Origin: CAZJQT01 sp964548655
GTDB taxonomy: Bacteria; Patescibacteriota; Saccharimonadia; Saccharimonadales; CAZJQT01
Length of the DNA: 15,535 bases
Direction of reading: 5' to 3'
Assembly (NCBI GenBank): GCA_964548655.1
Contig: CAZJQT010000011.1
Span: 1-15,535, forward strand
In this document: one piece after another, positions 6,415 through 13,917 of the stretch
How the letters are laid out: the number at the start of each line of letters is the position of its first letter
Position numbering within the stretch: the stretch's first letter is position 1
Translations under genes and position numbers: made by a program
Notes under the pieces: generated by a model
Seen by the model: only the letters and a program-made list of their open reading frames with translations
Databases searched by the model: none
What the model was told of the DNA's origin: nothing

Positions 6415-6779
6415 TTCTTTTCCTCCAGTATGGTCGTCACCAGATAGTTTACCAAGCCAATGACCATACCAGCAAGCATAGCGGCGCCAAAGCCCTTGAC
6501 GTGCAGCGGCTTGTACGCCCAACTAACTAGAATTAACATCAACCCATTGATGACAATCATGAATAAACCAAGGCTAAATAAAATGGCTGGCAAAGACAAA
6601 ATAACTATAACTGGCTTGATAACTGTGTTAACCAATGACAAGAGTGCACCGGCCACGATAATGACCCAAAAACTACTGTCATAGCTGATGCGCTGGCCGA
6701 GAATGCCAGCGGCTACCCAGAGGCCAAGGCTACAAACAAACCATCTAATAATAAATCGCCCAATCGGACCGCTTTTCAT
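6411..6779 (-). CDS. Small four-helix membrane protein, phage-holin-family type (Phage_holin_4_2 like)
   Basis: This 122-residue protein has about four membrane helices: IIRWFVCSLGLWVAAGIL, FWVIIVAGALLSLVNTVI, ILSLPAILFSLGLFMIVINGLMLILV, and GFGAAMLAGMVIGLVNYLV. The pattern RFIIRW, then SLVNTVIKPVI-LSLP, then NGLMLILVSW is that of chromosomal proteins called phage holin family or PF04020, whose cellular role is poorly known; the name does not imply a prophage. The ATG at 6779 is favoured because family members begin with a short basic stretch before helix 1; an ATG at 6785 and one at 6809 are alternatives. The gene sits between the M24 peptidase and SecG, and its stop overlaps the secG start by 4 bases. 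Confidence 0.8.
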   Translation of the reverse strand: MKSGPIGRFIIRWFVCSLGLWVAAGILGQRISYDSSFWVIIVAGALLSLVNTVIKPVIVILSLPAILFSLGLFMIVINGLMLILVSWAYKPLHVKGFGAAMLAGMVIGLVNYLVTTILEEKK

Positions 6780-6815
6780 AAGCATTATTGTACCTGAGCC
6801 ACTCAGCACATCAAA

Positions 6816-8042
6816 TTAAATTAAAGTCCGCGGTAAACGGGCGCTCAAATTCTTGTGACCCGTCTTGGTTATCAATATATCGTCCTCAATCCTAATGCCA
6901 ATGCCCTCCTTTGGTATATATATGCCTGGTTCAACAGTCAAAACCATGCCCGGCTCTAAGGCGGCTGAATAATCGCCAATGTCATGCGGATCTATCCCCA
7001 AATAGTGTGATGTAGCGTGTGGGAAAAAACGTCTAATTTCATCGCGTTCTATGGTTTTTATCAGTCCCAGGGCACGTAACTTTTCACCCATAAAATGTTC
7101 CACCAGTTTTTCATTATCTCTGATTGTTACCCCTGGCTCGAGTAAAGACATAGCATAATCTTGGACCTCTAAAACGGCTTGGAAGACCGTACTTTGACGT
7201 TTTCTGACAGTACGACCGATTGCCCAGGTTCGACTAATGTCAGCAGCATAGTGATTCACGTCAGCGCCGACATCAACCAAGATTAAATCAGTTGGTTTTA
7301 GCTTGGAGCGACCGGCTGGGGAGTGTATTTGGCAGGCATTGGCACCACTAGCTATAACTGGCCTCCAGGCATTGTCGGCACCGTGTTTCAGAAAATGGCG
7401 AGTTAGATCGGCTTCCAGCTGGTATTCATGAGCATATCTCGGTAGATTGCGTTTCAGTTGCTTTAGTCCAGAAACTGTCAGATTTATGGCGGCTTGGATA
7501 CTTTTGAGCTCCGGCAATTGTTTCACCATACGCATGCGGGCAAAATGCTTTTTCAGATCGAGAAGCTTCAAATCATTGTTGATGTTCTTCATGCGCCTAA
7601 TCAATTCAGCTCGAGCCGGGTTGGCATACATGCCATAGGTCTCAATATAAGGAGGTGTAGCTGGTAAGGTTGCTACGTGTTTGACCTTTTTCAAACGATT
7701 AGTTAGAAGCTTCCAGCCGTCTTTGTGGCTGTAGACACCAGTTATACCGGAAGCCTGCATAATAGCGTCAACTTCATTGACGCCATCAAAAATCTGCTGA
7801 TAATCGGATTGTTCTGGCAAGATCAAATACTCTTGGCCTTTGTCCATAACCAATAAAGCGTCGGGTATGTCTAGCCCCGTTAAATACCAAAAATTACCAT
7901 CTTGCCTAAAGGGGTAAGTTGCATCGCCATTACGCTGAAGTTGACCATGAGCACTCAGTACGATTGGTGCCGTACCTGTAAATAATTCCCTCAACCGTTG
8001 CCGATTACCCTTAAAAAAATCGGGCCCAAACTGTGTTTCCAT
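6816..8042 (-). CDS. Xaa-Pro aminopeptidase, M24 family
   Basis: This 408-residue metallopeptidase removes an N-terminal residue preceding proline. An N-terminal AMP_N domain (about 5-140; YPFRQDGNFWYLTGLDIPDA) is followed by the pita-bread catalytic domain (about 145-400). All five metal ligands are visible: Asp257 and Asp268 in DVGADVNHYAADISRTW, His346 in HATSHYLG, Glu371 in TVEPGIY, and Glu386 in RIEDD. The frame is open upstream into uvrC, but the ATG at 8042 is chosen because METQFGPDFF matches the normal AMP_N beginning and a promoter lies just before it; there is no clear ribosome site. With SecG and the peptide-binding protein downstream, a peptide-handling role is plausible. No signal peptide is present, so it acts in the cytoplasm. 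Confidence 0.92.
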   Translation of the reverse strand: METQFGPDFFKGNRQRLRELFTGTAPIVLSAHGQLQRNGDATYPFRQDGNFWYLTGLDIPDALLVMDKGQEYLILPEQSDYQQIFDGVNEVDAIMQASGITGVYSHKDGWKLLTNRLKKVKHVATLPATPPYIETYGMYANPARAELIRRMKNINNDLKLLDLKKHFARMRMVKQLPELKSIQAAINLTVSGLKQLKRNLPRYAHEYQLEADLTRHFLKHGADNAWRPVIASGANACQIHSPAGRSKLKPTDLILVDVGADVNHYAADISRTWAIGRTVRKRQSTVFQAVLEVQDYAMSLLEPGVTIRDNEKLVEHFMGEKLRALGLIKTIERDEIRRFFPHATSHYLGIDPHDIGDYSAALEPGMVLTVEPGIYIPKEGIGIRIEDDILITKTGHKNLSARLPRTLI

Positions 8043-8054
8043 AACCAGGCTAAC

Positions 8055-8063
8055 AGTATAGCA
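8055..8063 (-). promoter_or_regulatory. Extended -10 promoter of the Xaa-Pro aminopeptidase gene
   Basis: TGCTATACT on the minus strand is a TGn-TATACT extended -10 located in the 31-base gap after uvrC. The predicted start near 8048 would leave a leader of only about 6 bases, which fits the lack of a ribosome site. Confidence 0.5.
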
Positions 8064-8073
8064 TTTATTGCGC

Positions 8074-9564
8074 TCAGGGTTGCAGCAGGTAAAGAGACAG
8101 CTGGTTGGCTTTCTTGGTGCCAATGGTTTTGGCTAGCTCCGACAACGGCGCTTGCTTGATGCCCGCTAAGCTACCAAATTCACGCAACAATTTCTTCCTG
8201 GTAGCTGGGCCAACACCCGGAATTTCATCCAGCCAGCTAGCGGTTTGCCGCTTAGCCTTAAGCAGTGAATGATAGGTAACTGCAAAACGGTGTGATTCAT
8301 CTCGCACTCTCTGCAACAGTTTAACTGTGGGCGTATTATGCGGCAGTGATATTTCTATAAACGCGGCGTTTTGACGCACGAAACCACCAGCTTTTTGGAT
8401 GCTGTCGGTATTTATATTGACCATGGAATTTTCTGGGCTGACAATAATGGTTTCCTGGCGTTTAGCTAAGCCAACCATTGGTATTTTTAGACCGGCTGCC
8501 TCACGTGCCTCTATAGCCGCTGATAATTGCCCCTTGCCGCCATCTATTAACATCAGGTTAGCCAGAGTCCAATCTCTGCGGTTTTGCTCACTCAAACGCC
8601 GCCCTATGACCTCTCTCATGTGGGCAAAATCATCATTTCCCTTCAGTTTCATTTTGAATTTACGATAAAGTGTTTTAGACGGCAAACCGCCAATGAAAAC
8701 CACCATGCTGGCGACATTATCAGTTCCGCTCATATGGCTAATGTCGTAGCCCTCAATTCTTTTGGGAAAGCTTTTGAGTCCTAAGACAGCCGATAATTGT
8801 TCTAGCCCCCTGTCTTTGCTGATGTCTTGTAGCTCACGGTCACCGAAAATAATCTGCCGCCTTAGGCCTTTAATGGCTGACAGTTGATTGCGCACAATAG
8901 CGGCTTGCTCATAGTTTTTGGCTTTGGAGTAAGTTTTCATTTCTTTCTCAAGCTCACGGATTAGCTCGGCTCTCTCACCGCGCAAATAGCGCATCAGCTT
9001 GCGCAGGCTAGCCCTATAATCTTCCAGACTTGTCTTATTTTCTTCCAAGCCCGGGCACAAACCAAGATGGTATTGTAAGCAAGCTCGTTTGGGCGGTATG
9101 ACATGGGTTGAGTAGGGGAAAATTCGGCGCAAAATCCTGAGAGCTTTTTTAACAGTTTGTGAACTAAAATAAGGGCCGAAGTACTTGGCCTTATCATCCA
9201 TTGGGCGGCGCGTTATAGTGACTGTTGGGTGTGAGTCTTTGTAGTTAATACGCACATAAACCAGGCTTTTGTCATCACGCAGCAAGATGTTATACGGCGG
9301 CAAATAACGTCGGATTAGTTCGGCTTCTAAGAATAAGGCATCGAGTTCGCTCTCAACTTCAGTCCATTCAATGTCAGCAATCTCAGCCACAAGAGCATCG
9401 GTTTTTGGATCACGGTAACGACTTTTCTGGAAATACTGCCGTACGCGATTGCGCAGATTGGCGGCCTTACCAACATAAATGATTTCGCCCTGAGCGTTTT
9501 TATGGAAATAGACGCCAGGACTCGTTGGCAATGACTGTAACTTAGCCTTGACTGTATCGTTCAT
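8074..9564 (-). CDS. uvrC: UvrC, excinuclease ABC subunit C (compact form)
   Basis: UvrC makes both incisions in nucleotide excision repair together with UvrB. At 496 residues it is about 110 shorter than the E. coli protein (about 610). The GIY-YIG nuclease is N-terminal (about 12-95; GVYF...IIYVGKAANLRNRVRQYF). The UVR/UvrB-contact motif is at about 203-238. The RNase H-like nuclease follows, with Asp274 (GYDISHM), Asp341 (LIDGGKGQL) and His425 (RDESHRFA), and tandem helix-hairpin-helix motifs close the protein (IPGVGPATRKKLL). Only about 35 residues join UVR to the RNase H fold, where usual UvrC has roughly 150. In the region that holds the Fe-S cysteines of E. coli UvrC only two Cys remain (162, 170). 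The ATG at 9564 lies about 2 bases from a predicted transcription start. Confidence 0.95.
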   Translation of the reverse strand: MNDTVKAKLQSLPTSPGVYFHKNAQGEIIYVGKAANLRNRVRQYFQKSRYRDPKTDALVAEIADIEWTEVESELDALFLEAELIRRYLPPYNILLRDDKSLVYVRINYKDSHPTVTITRRPMDDKAKYFGPYFSSQTVKKALRILRRIFPYSTHVIPPKRACLQYHLGLCPGLEENKTSLEDYRASLRKLMRYLRGERAELIRELEKEMKTYSKAKNYEQAAIVRNQLSAIKGLRRQIIFGDRELQDISKDRGLEQLSAVLGLKSFPKRIEGYDISHMSGTDNVASMVVFIGGLPSKTLYRKFKMKLKGNDDFAHMREVIGRRLSEQNRRDWTLANLMLIDGGKGQLSAAIEAREAAGLKIPMVGLAKRQETIIVSPENSMVNINTDSIQKAGGFVRQNAAFIEISLPHNTPTVKLLQRVRDESHRFAVTYHSLLKAKRQTASWLDEIPGVGPATRKKLLREFGSLAGIKQAPLSELAKTIGTKKANQLSLYLLQP

Positions 9565-9572
9565 AGTTAATA

Positions 9573-9602
9573 ATTATAACTTAACTAGTTAAGTAATGTC
9601 GG
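9573..9602 (-). promoter_or_regulatory. uvrC promoter
   Basis: On the minus strand, -35 CCGACA (9602-9597), an 18-base spacer, and -10 TATAAT (9578-9573). The predicted start near 9566 is 2 bases before the uvrC ATG, so the message would be leaderless or nearly so. The promoter overlaps the 3' end of the trhO gene. Confidence 0.55.
9580..9593. promoter_or_regulatory. 14-bp perfect palindrome in the uvrC promoter spacer, possible operator
   Basis: CTTAACTAGTTAAG is a perfect palindrome lying between the -35 and -10 of the uvrC promoter and covering the trhO stop codon. Its place suits a dimeric repressor. It does not match the LexA boxes known from Gram-negative or Gram-positive bacteria. A and T make up most of it, so chance is possible. 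Confidence 0.35.
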
Positions 9603-10446
9603 CTGTGGCGTGTTGGTTGCAGAAGAGAGTTTTTTGACTGCAGTCTAAGCAAACCAAGATTAATCGATTACAACTCTTGTCAGCGCAGTTGATATGCTCA
9701 CTAGTAGTTTGGCCACAATGGCTGCACTGGCCGATTTCTTGGCTGTTATCCGAGAATGCCAGCTTCATACGTTTGTCAAAAACGTAGCACTTGCCCTGCC
9801 AATAACCGTCATCACCAAATTCTTGGCCGTATTTCATAATGCCACCATCGAGGTGGTAAACCTTATCAAAACCTTTGTGCTTCATGTAGGCACTTAGGTA
9901 CTCACAGCGCACATCACCAGTGCAGTAGGTCAGGATTAGCTTGTCTTTGGGTAGTTTATTTAGGTGAGATTTGATGTCACGGAAGTTTTTGATCTTGGGC
10001 TTAATAACATTCTTGGTTTTAAAAGCACCAATGTCTGATTCATAATCGTTGCGGGCATCAAGCACAATTGTGTCTGGATTATCAGCCAAAAACTTATGCC
10101 ATTGCTTGGGCTTGAGCCCTATGGAACTATTAAAAACATCAAACTTTTCATTTGGTGCTAGTGTCACTAATTCTGGCCGCACCTTAACGCTAAGACGCGG
10201 GAAATCACTAGCGCTGCCGTCACTCCATTTGTAGTTGATGCCCTTGAACGATGGGTGCAGGTTCATGGCTTTGACGTAGGCCTTCAGATCTTGAATTTTG
10301 CCGCCTAGCGTACCGTTTATGCCCTGCTTGGCCACGATTATTCGGCCTTTTAGGTTGTGTCCTTGGCAAAGTTCGCGCTGCCAGTGCATCAGCGTTTCGG
10401 TGTCAGCCACCGGCACAAATTTGTAGTATAAAATCACCTTTTCCAT
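9589..10446 (-). CDS. trhO: TrhO, tRNA uridine(34) hydroxylase (rhodanese-domain, YceA family)
   Basis: TrhO makes 5-hydroxyuridine at the wobble position of certain tRNAs. In this 285-residue protein, an N-terminal acylphosphatase-like domain (about 1-92) contains GRIIVAKQGINGTLGG. The rhodanese domain (about 108-215) has VLDARNDYESDIGAF and the active-site loop YCTGDVRCE with Cys175 and Cys181; the usual loop reads CTGGIRCE, so Gly-Ile is replaced by Asp-Val. A C-terminal Cys-rich part (Cys241, 244, 254, 259, 266, 269, 276; CSHCG ... CLDCS ... CNQH) likely binds zinc. The ATG at 10446 has no clear ribosome site but a -10 lies close upstream. Length is near the family norm. Confidence 0.93.
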   Translation of the reverse strand: MEKVILYYKFVPVADTETLMHWQRELCQGHNLKGRIIVAKQGINGTLGGKIQDLKAYVKAMNLHPSFKGINYKWSDGSASDFPRLSVKVRPELVTLAPNEKFDVFNSSIGLKPKQWHKFLADNPDTIVLDARNDYESDIGAFKTKNVIKPKIKNFRDIKSHLNKLPKDKLILTYCTGDVRCEYLSAYMKHKGFDKVYHLDGGIMKYGQEFGDDGYWQGKCYVFDKRMKLAFSDNSQEIGQCSHCGQTTSEHINCADKSCNRLILVCLDCSQKTLFCNQHATADIT

Positions 10447-10457
10447 GTCAGCCGTAG

Positions 10458-10486
10458 ATTATAAGTACTTAAACTGCCCGGAGCAA
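10458..10486 (-). promoter_or_regulatory. trhO promoter
   Basis: Minus strand: -35 TTGCTC (10486-10481), a 17-base spacer, and a perfect -10 TATAAT (10463-10458). The predicted start near 10451 leaves a leader of about 5 bases before the trhO ATG, matching the absence of a ribosome site. It overlaps the end of the upstream gene. Confidence 0.55.
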
Positions 10487-11890
10487 CAACAGGATGATAA
10501 CAATAGCAATGATTACGGCCACCACAACAGCGGCCGAAACAGCCGCGTAGCGAGCAGCAATCCGGCTAGTTTTAGATTCTTCGTGCTTAATTGGGCTAGT
10601 CGGTCTGAATAGCTCTGGCTCGGACTTTGCTTCAATCGGAGCCAATATTTGACGGACTACGTCTGAATCAGAGACAGCCGAATCGGGCTGGTAGTGCTCG
10701 GGGCTTAGTAGCTTCTCTTGTAATGTGGTCTGGTAGCGCTCGCCTCTTAGATAGGCCCGAACGACTTCCCTTAGGCCTCGTTCGTTCAACCTGCCAGTCT
10801 TGAATAGTTCTGTAATCGGGCGGCTTTCAATATTGATCTTAGCGGCGATCTCCAAGACTTCTGACAAACTCATAAATTCAACTTGCTTAGGGGGCCTGGG
10901 TGCTTCAGTTTTCTCTGGTGTTAATACCAAGCGACCAAGTTTCTCGGCTTTGTTATCAGTGTGCGCTGGCTCTTTCTCCAAGTTCTGGGCATGTTTAGTC
11001 TCTATTTTTTCGATAATCGTCGTCTGTTTTTCTGGACTGGTTTGAAGCTTTTCACGGACCAGGCGGCGGATTTTTTGTTCGCGCTCATAGATGCCGTTTG
11101 TGAGGTCTTCGACTTGTTTTTCAAGCTTGTGTTGCACCGGAAGTAATTTTTTCTCGGTCTTTATGCGACCGCGCCGACGTCCCAGTAAATAACCAATTAT
11201 GCCACCGACCAAAAGATATGGTGCGCCTGACGTACGTTCAACGACGGTTTCGGCAGCGGCTGGCGAAATGGTCGGTCTAATGCCAGTTGTAGCCCCAGGG
11301 ATACCAGCTGGTCCAAATGGTCCACCCGGGCCTGGTGGTGAAGTCGGGGGTGATGGTGGTGGAGGAATAGGTGGGCCCGGAGGGCCACTCGGTGGTCGTG
11401 GTGGCGGAGGTGGCGCAGTAGAGCTAGGTGGAGTTATTGTTGCACCGTCGTCATCGTCGACTGTCTCATCGGTTTCATCTGCCTCAGGTTCGAGTGACTC
11501 AAGACCAAGATCACTAATTGTCTGTTCTAAAACTTCGTCTAAGTCAGCTTCATCAACAATGTCTTGGTCTTCAATTTTTGCCTGGATAGATTCAACCAAG
11601 GCAGCGTCAGCCAAAGCTTCTACTTGCTCTGGTGACTCCGGCGTCGCGGCTGACAGTTCATCTTCTAGCTGGCTTTCGCGCTGTTTAACGTACTCCTCGG
11701 CCACTAGCTTTTTCTCGTCGTCAGCTAGTTTTTCTAGGGGGATTTTTTTGCTGGGCTTTTCAGGAGTTTCAGCCTGTGAATGTTCAGAACCAGCCGAGCG
11801 TTTGGTCTTCTTGCCCTTTTTCTCTTCCTTTTTTTCGTGATCATCGTCAGAGGCGTCAATTTCTGGTATGTAGCCTGGGAAACCTTCCAT
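10469..11890 (-). CDS. Tail-anchored, proline-rich, coiled-coil membrane protein of unknown function
   Basis: I do not recognise this family. The 473 residues fall into clear blocks. An acidic/lysine-rich disordered start (1-80) is followed by an acidic helical zone (85-150), then a proline-glycine tract (154-200; PPPPPRPPSGPPGPP and repeats). A short hydrophobic glycine segment (224-237; YLLVGGIIGYLLG) is followed by GRRRGR. A predicted coiled coil spans about 243-283, and a folded-looking zone SLSEVLEIAAKINIESRPITELFKTGRLNERGLREVVRAYLRG spans about 341-383. The C-terminal helix at about 449-470 (AAVSAAVVVAVIIAIVIILLLL) ends in RAV. The C-terminal helix suggests a tail anchor. The start is placed at the ATG at 11890, exactly where the -10 TACAAT predicts transcription to begin; ATGs at 11896 and 11911 are alternatives. 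The gene is divergent from the ABC transporter. Confidence 0.85.
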   Translation of the reverse strand: MEGFPGYIPEIDASDDDHEKKEEKKGKKTKRSAGSEHSQAETPEKPSKKIPLEKLADDEKKLVAEEYVKQRESQLEDELSAATPESPEQVEALADAALVESIQAKIEDQDIVDEADLDEVLEQTISDLGLESLEPEADETDETVDDDDGATITPPSSTAPPPPPRPPSGPPGPPIPPPPSPPTSPPGPGGPFGPAGIPGATTGIRPTISPAAAETVVERTSGAPYLLVGGIIGYLLGRRRGRIKTEKKLLPVQHKLEKQVEDLTNGIYEREQKIRRLVREKLQTSPEKQTTIIEKIETKHAQNLEKEPAHTDNKAEKLGRLVLTPEKTEAPRPPKQVEFMSLSEVLEIAAKINIESRPITELFKTGRLNERGLREVVRAYLRGERYQTTLQEKLLSPEHYQPDSAVSDSDVVRQILAPIEAKSEPELFRPTSPIKHEESKTSRIAARYAAVSAAVVVAVIIAIVIILLLLRAV

Positions 11891-11896
11891 GCCCAT

Positions 11897-11905
11897 ATTG
11901 TAACA
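11897..11905 (-). promoter_or_regulatory. Extended -10 promoter of the tail-anchored protein gene (leaderless)
   Basis: TGTTACAAT on the minus strand is a TGn-TACAAT extended -10. Six bases separate it from the ATG at 11890, so +1 should be the A of that ATG. Confidence 0.5.
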
Positions 11906-11918
11906 GTTCATAAGCTGT

Positions 11919-11947
11919 TTGACCCCTAGGTCTAAGGAGTGTATACT
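11919..11947 (+). promoter_or_regulatory. Sigma70-type promoter of the ABC exporter gene
   Basis: TTGACC (11919-11924), a spacer of exactly 17 bases, and TATACT (11942-11947): each hexamer matches the consensus at 5 of 6 positions. It is the only strong -35/-10 pair seen in the window. The predicted start near 11954 gives an unusually long leader of about 165 bases before the ABC gene ATG. Confidence 0.7.
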
Positions 11948-11988
11948 TGGCCTTACGTTTTATAAATTTAAGGGAAAGGGCCGGCCAA

Positions 11989-12042
11989 ATGTTAATACGA
12001 TTTACTTCAACGTGCGCTAAAACCGCCCTTGTGCGGTGCTAA
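11989..12042 (+). CDS. Possible 17-residue leader peptide upstream of the ABC exporter
   Basis: ATG at 11989 preceded by AAGGG 8 bases upstream opens a frame MLIRFTSTCAKTALVRC that ends at TAA 12040-12042. It lies wholly in the long leader of the ABC gene, and its last codons run through two competing hairpins (12022-12046). Leader peptides of this size control some resistance and transport genes by ribosome stalling. A frame this short can arise by chance, so this is a candidate only. Confidence 0.3.
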   Translation: MLIRFTSTCAKTALVRC

Positions 12043-12046
12043 CCGC
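12022..12046 (+). promoter_or_regulatory. Mutually exclusive hairpins in the ABC gene leader
   Basis: Segment 1 ACCGC (12022-12026), segment 2 GCGGT (12033-12037) and segment 3 ACCGC (12042-12046): segment 2 can pair with either 1 or 3, each giving a 5-bp GC-rich stem. The leader-peptide stop lies between segments 2 and 3. No T run follows, so transcription termination by this structure is unlikely; an effect on translation or stability is more plausible. Confidence 0.35.
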
Positions 12047-12117
12047 TCCCAACAAAAACCTTTTACAAAATACTACCAATCTATCAATAGAAAAGTGCTG
12101 GCATGGAGGCTGCACTT

Positions 12118-13899
12118 ATGAAAAAACCTAGTTCGACTACCACTAAGACCATTGGTCTTTTCTGGCATCATGTATCGCAGTACAAGCGATTACTGACGCT
12201 AGTACTAATCCTAGTTCCCATCACCGTTTTAGTGATGAATTTTGCTGTGCCTTACATTATGTCGCTGGTTTTACAGAAAATCAGTCAGGGCAGCTACAAC
12301 CCGCATGATTTATGGGGTAGTTTTCAACCCTACATTATTAGCTATGCCATTTTTACTTTTTTAAGCGGGGTGGCTGGCTGGCGGATAATAGTCTGGCTGT
12401 ATTGGAAGCTAGATTTACTGGTAATACGCGATATAGCCCAACGCGTCTTTGACCATCTAATGGAAATGAGTGCTGGCTTCCATGCTAATCGCTTTGCCGG
12501 TTCGTTGGTTAGCCAAGCCAATAAGTTAACTGGTGCTTACGAGCGCTTTATTGACGCCACCGTCTTTAACCTCTACACACTGTTAATTAGCATGGTGGCT
12601 ACAGTGGTGATCTTGGCACCAAGAGCACCGCTTTACGCTATCGTAATGTTGGTATTGTCGCTGATTTATATAATCGGCACTATTCACTTTACCAAGCCCG
12701 TGCGCAAAGCTAACACGCTTGAGGCCGAGGCCCAAAGCCAGCAGACCGGTTATCTGGCCGATAGCATAAGCAACGTCATGGCTATCAAGAGTTTTGCCGC
12801 CGATGATTTTGAAAAGCGACGTTATTGGGGCTCGGCTAGCCATACCCGCAACCGTGGTCTTCAGTCTATGAGAACTACGATGGTTCGAGAGACATACTCA
12901 AGTGTCGTGACCTCAACTATCGGTGTCAGTGCCTTAGCGATTGCCATCATCGGTGCCACGACCTTCAAGACCAATATAGCCACGCTGTTTTTGATAGTCA
13001 GCTATACCGGCGCCATCGGTCAGCGCTTGTGGGAATTTCAAAACGTCCTCAGGCAATATAACCGCTCGTTCGGTGATGCTAGCGATATGGTTAAAATTTT
13101 GCAGATCAAGCCAGAGATTCAAGACCCTGCCAAGCCCGAAGTGGCTCGTATCAGCCGTGGTGACATAGAAGTTAATGACATGACTTTCACTCACGACGAA
13201 GATAAAAAGGCTTTGTTCAGTAAATTAAACCTGCACATCAAAGCTGGCGAGAAAGTTGGTCTAGTCGGACGCTCCGGTTCCGGTAAAACTACTTTAACTA
13301 AACTGCTGCTGAGGTTTGCTGATCTTGATAGCGGCCGCATATTAATAGATGGTCAGGACGTAACGGCGATTACTCAGGCTGATTTGCGCAGCCATATTGC
13401 CTATGTGCCCCAAGAGCCGCTGCTTTTTCACCGCAGTCTGTCAGAGAACATCACCTACGGTGAGCCTACGGCTAGCCAGGCCGAGATTGAAGCTATCGCC
13501 AAAATGGCCCATGCCCACGAGTTCATCAAGGATTTGCCACTGGGTTATGAGACGTTGGTTGGTGAACGTGGTGTTAAGCTGTCGGGTGGTCAGCGTCAGC
13601 GCGTAGCGATTGCCCGGGCCATGCTCAAGAATGCGCCAATACTGGTACTAGATGAAGCTACTAGTGCGCTCGACTCAGAGAGTGAAGCACTGATTCAAGA
13701 CGCCCTTTGGAAGCTAATGGAAGGCCGCACGGCTCTTGTGATTGCCCACCGTTTGAGCACCGTCCAGCGAATGGACCGCATAATCGTCATGGATGAAGGT
13801 AAAATTGTTGAGGAAGGCTCACATAAAGAGCTAATCCGCAACAACGGTCCTTACGCCGACCTTTGGAACCGCCAAAGTGGCGGATTTTTGGATGAGTAA
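12118..13899 (+). CDS. ABC exporter half-transporter (membrane domain plus ATPase)
   Basis: This 593-residue protein pumps a substrate out of the cell using ATP; it must dimerise. Six membrane helices are expected within about residues 22-310 (starting LLTLVLILVPITVLVMNF). The coupling region ANRFAGSLVSQANKLTGAYERFID and EAEAQSQQTGYLADSISNVMAIKSFAA are typical of type IV exporters. The ATPase has Walker A GRSGSGKTT (384-392), Q-loop Gln432 (VPQEPLLFHRS), signature LSGGQ (488-492), Walker B ILVLDEA with Glu513, D-loop SALD, and His544 (AHRLST). All catalytic residues are present. The ATG at 12118 is chosen because GGAGG (12105-12109) sits 8 bases before it; an in-frame ATG at 12103 would add five residues and contains that site. 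The substrate is unknown. No second half-transporter is adjacent, so a homodimer is likely. Confidence 0.93.
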   Translation: MKKPSSTTTKTIGLFWHHVSQYKRLLTLVLILVPITVLVMNFAVPYIMSLVLQKISQGSYNPHDLWGSFQPYIISYAIFTFLSGVAGWRIIVWLYWKLDLLVIRDIAQRVFDHLMEMSAGFHANRFAGSLVSQANKLTGAYERFIDATVFNLYTLLISMVATVVILAPRAPLYAIVMLVLSLIYIIGTIHFTKPVRKANTLEAEAQSQQTGYLADSISNVMAIKSFAADDFEKRRYWGSASHTRNRGLQSMRTTMVRETYSSVVTSTIGVSALAIAIIGATTFKTNIATLFLIVSYTGAIGQRLWEFQNVLRQYNRSFGDASDMVKILQIKPEIQDPAKPEVARISRGDIEVNDMTFTHDEDKKALFSKLNLHIKAGEKVGLVGRSGSGKTTLTKLLLRFADLDSGRILIDGQDVTAITQADLRSHIAYVPQEPLLFHRSLSENITYGEPTASQAEIEAIAKMAHAHEFIKDLPLGYETLVGERGVKLSGGQRQRVAIARAMLKNAPILVLDEATSALDSESEALIQDALWKLMEGRTALVIAHRLSTVQRMDRIIVMDEGKIVEEGSHKELIRNNGPYADLWNRQSGGFLDE

Positions 13900-13917
13900 A
13901 TTGTAATCAGAGCGAAT

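Noticed and set aside
6415..6522. Longer N-terminal extension of SecG
   Set aside because: It overlaps the holin-like gene and adds a non-hydrophobic segment; the GTG at 6414 with GGAGG and the GTGA overlap is far better.
6411..6779. Prophage sign from the holin-like protein
   Set aside because: The family is common as a chromosomal membrane protein, and no lysin, tail, capsid or integrase gene is nearby.
8043..8123. Longer N-terminus of the Xaa-Pro aminopeptidase
   Set aside because: It would overlap uvrC, adds a Cys-rich segment foreign to the family, and the AMP_N domain starts normally at 8042.
11199..11840. Long open frame on the plus strand, rich in Gly and Ser
   Set aside because: It is the antisense of the acidic and proline-rich parts of the tail-anchored protein; low complexity codons keep the opposite frame open. 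It has no ribosome site and its composition is not protein-like.
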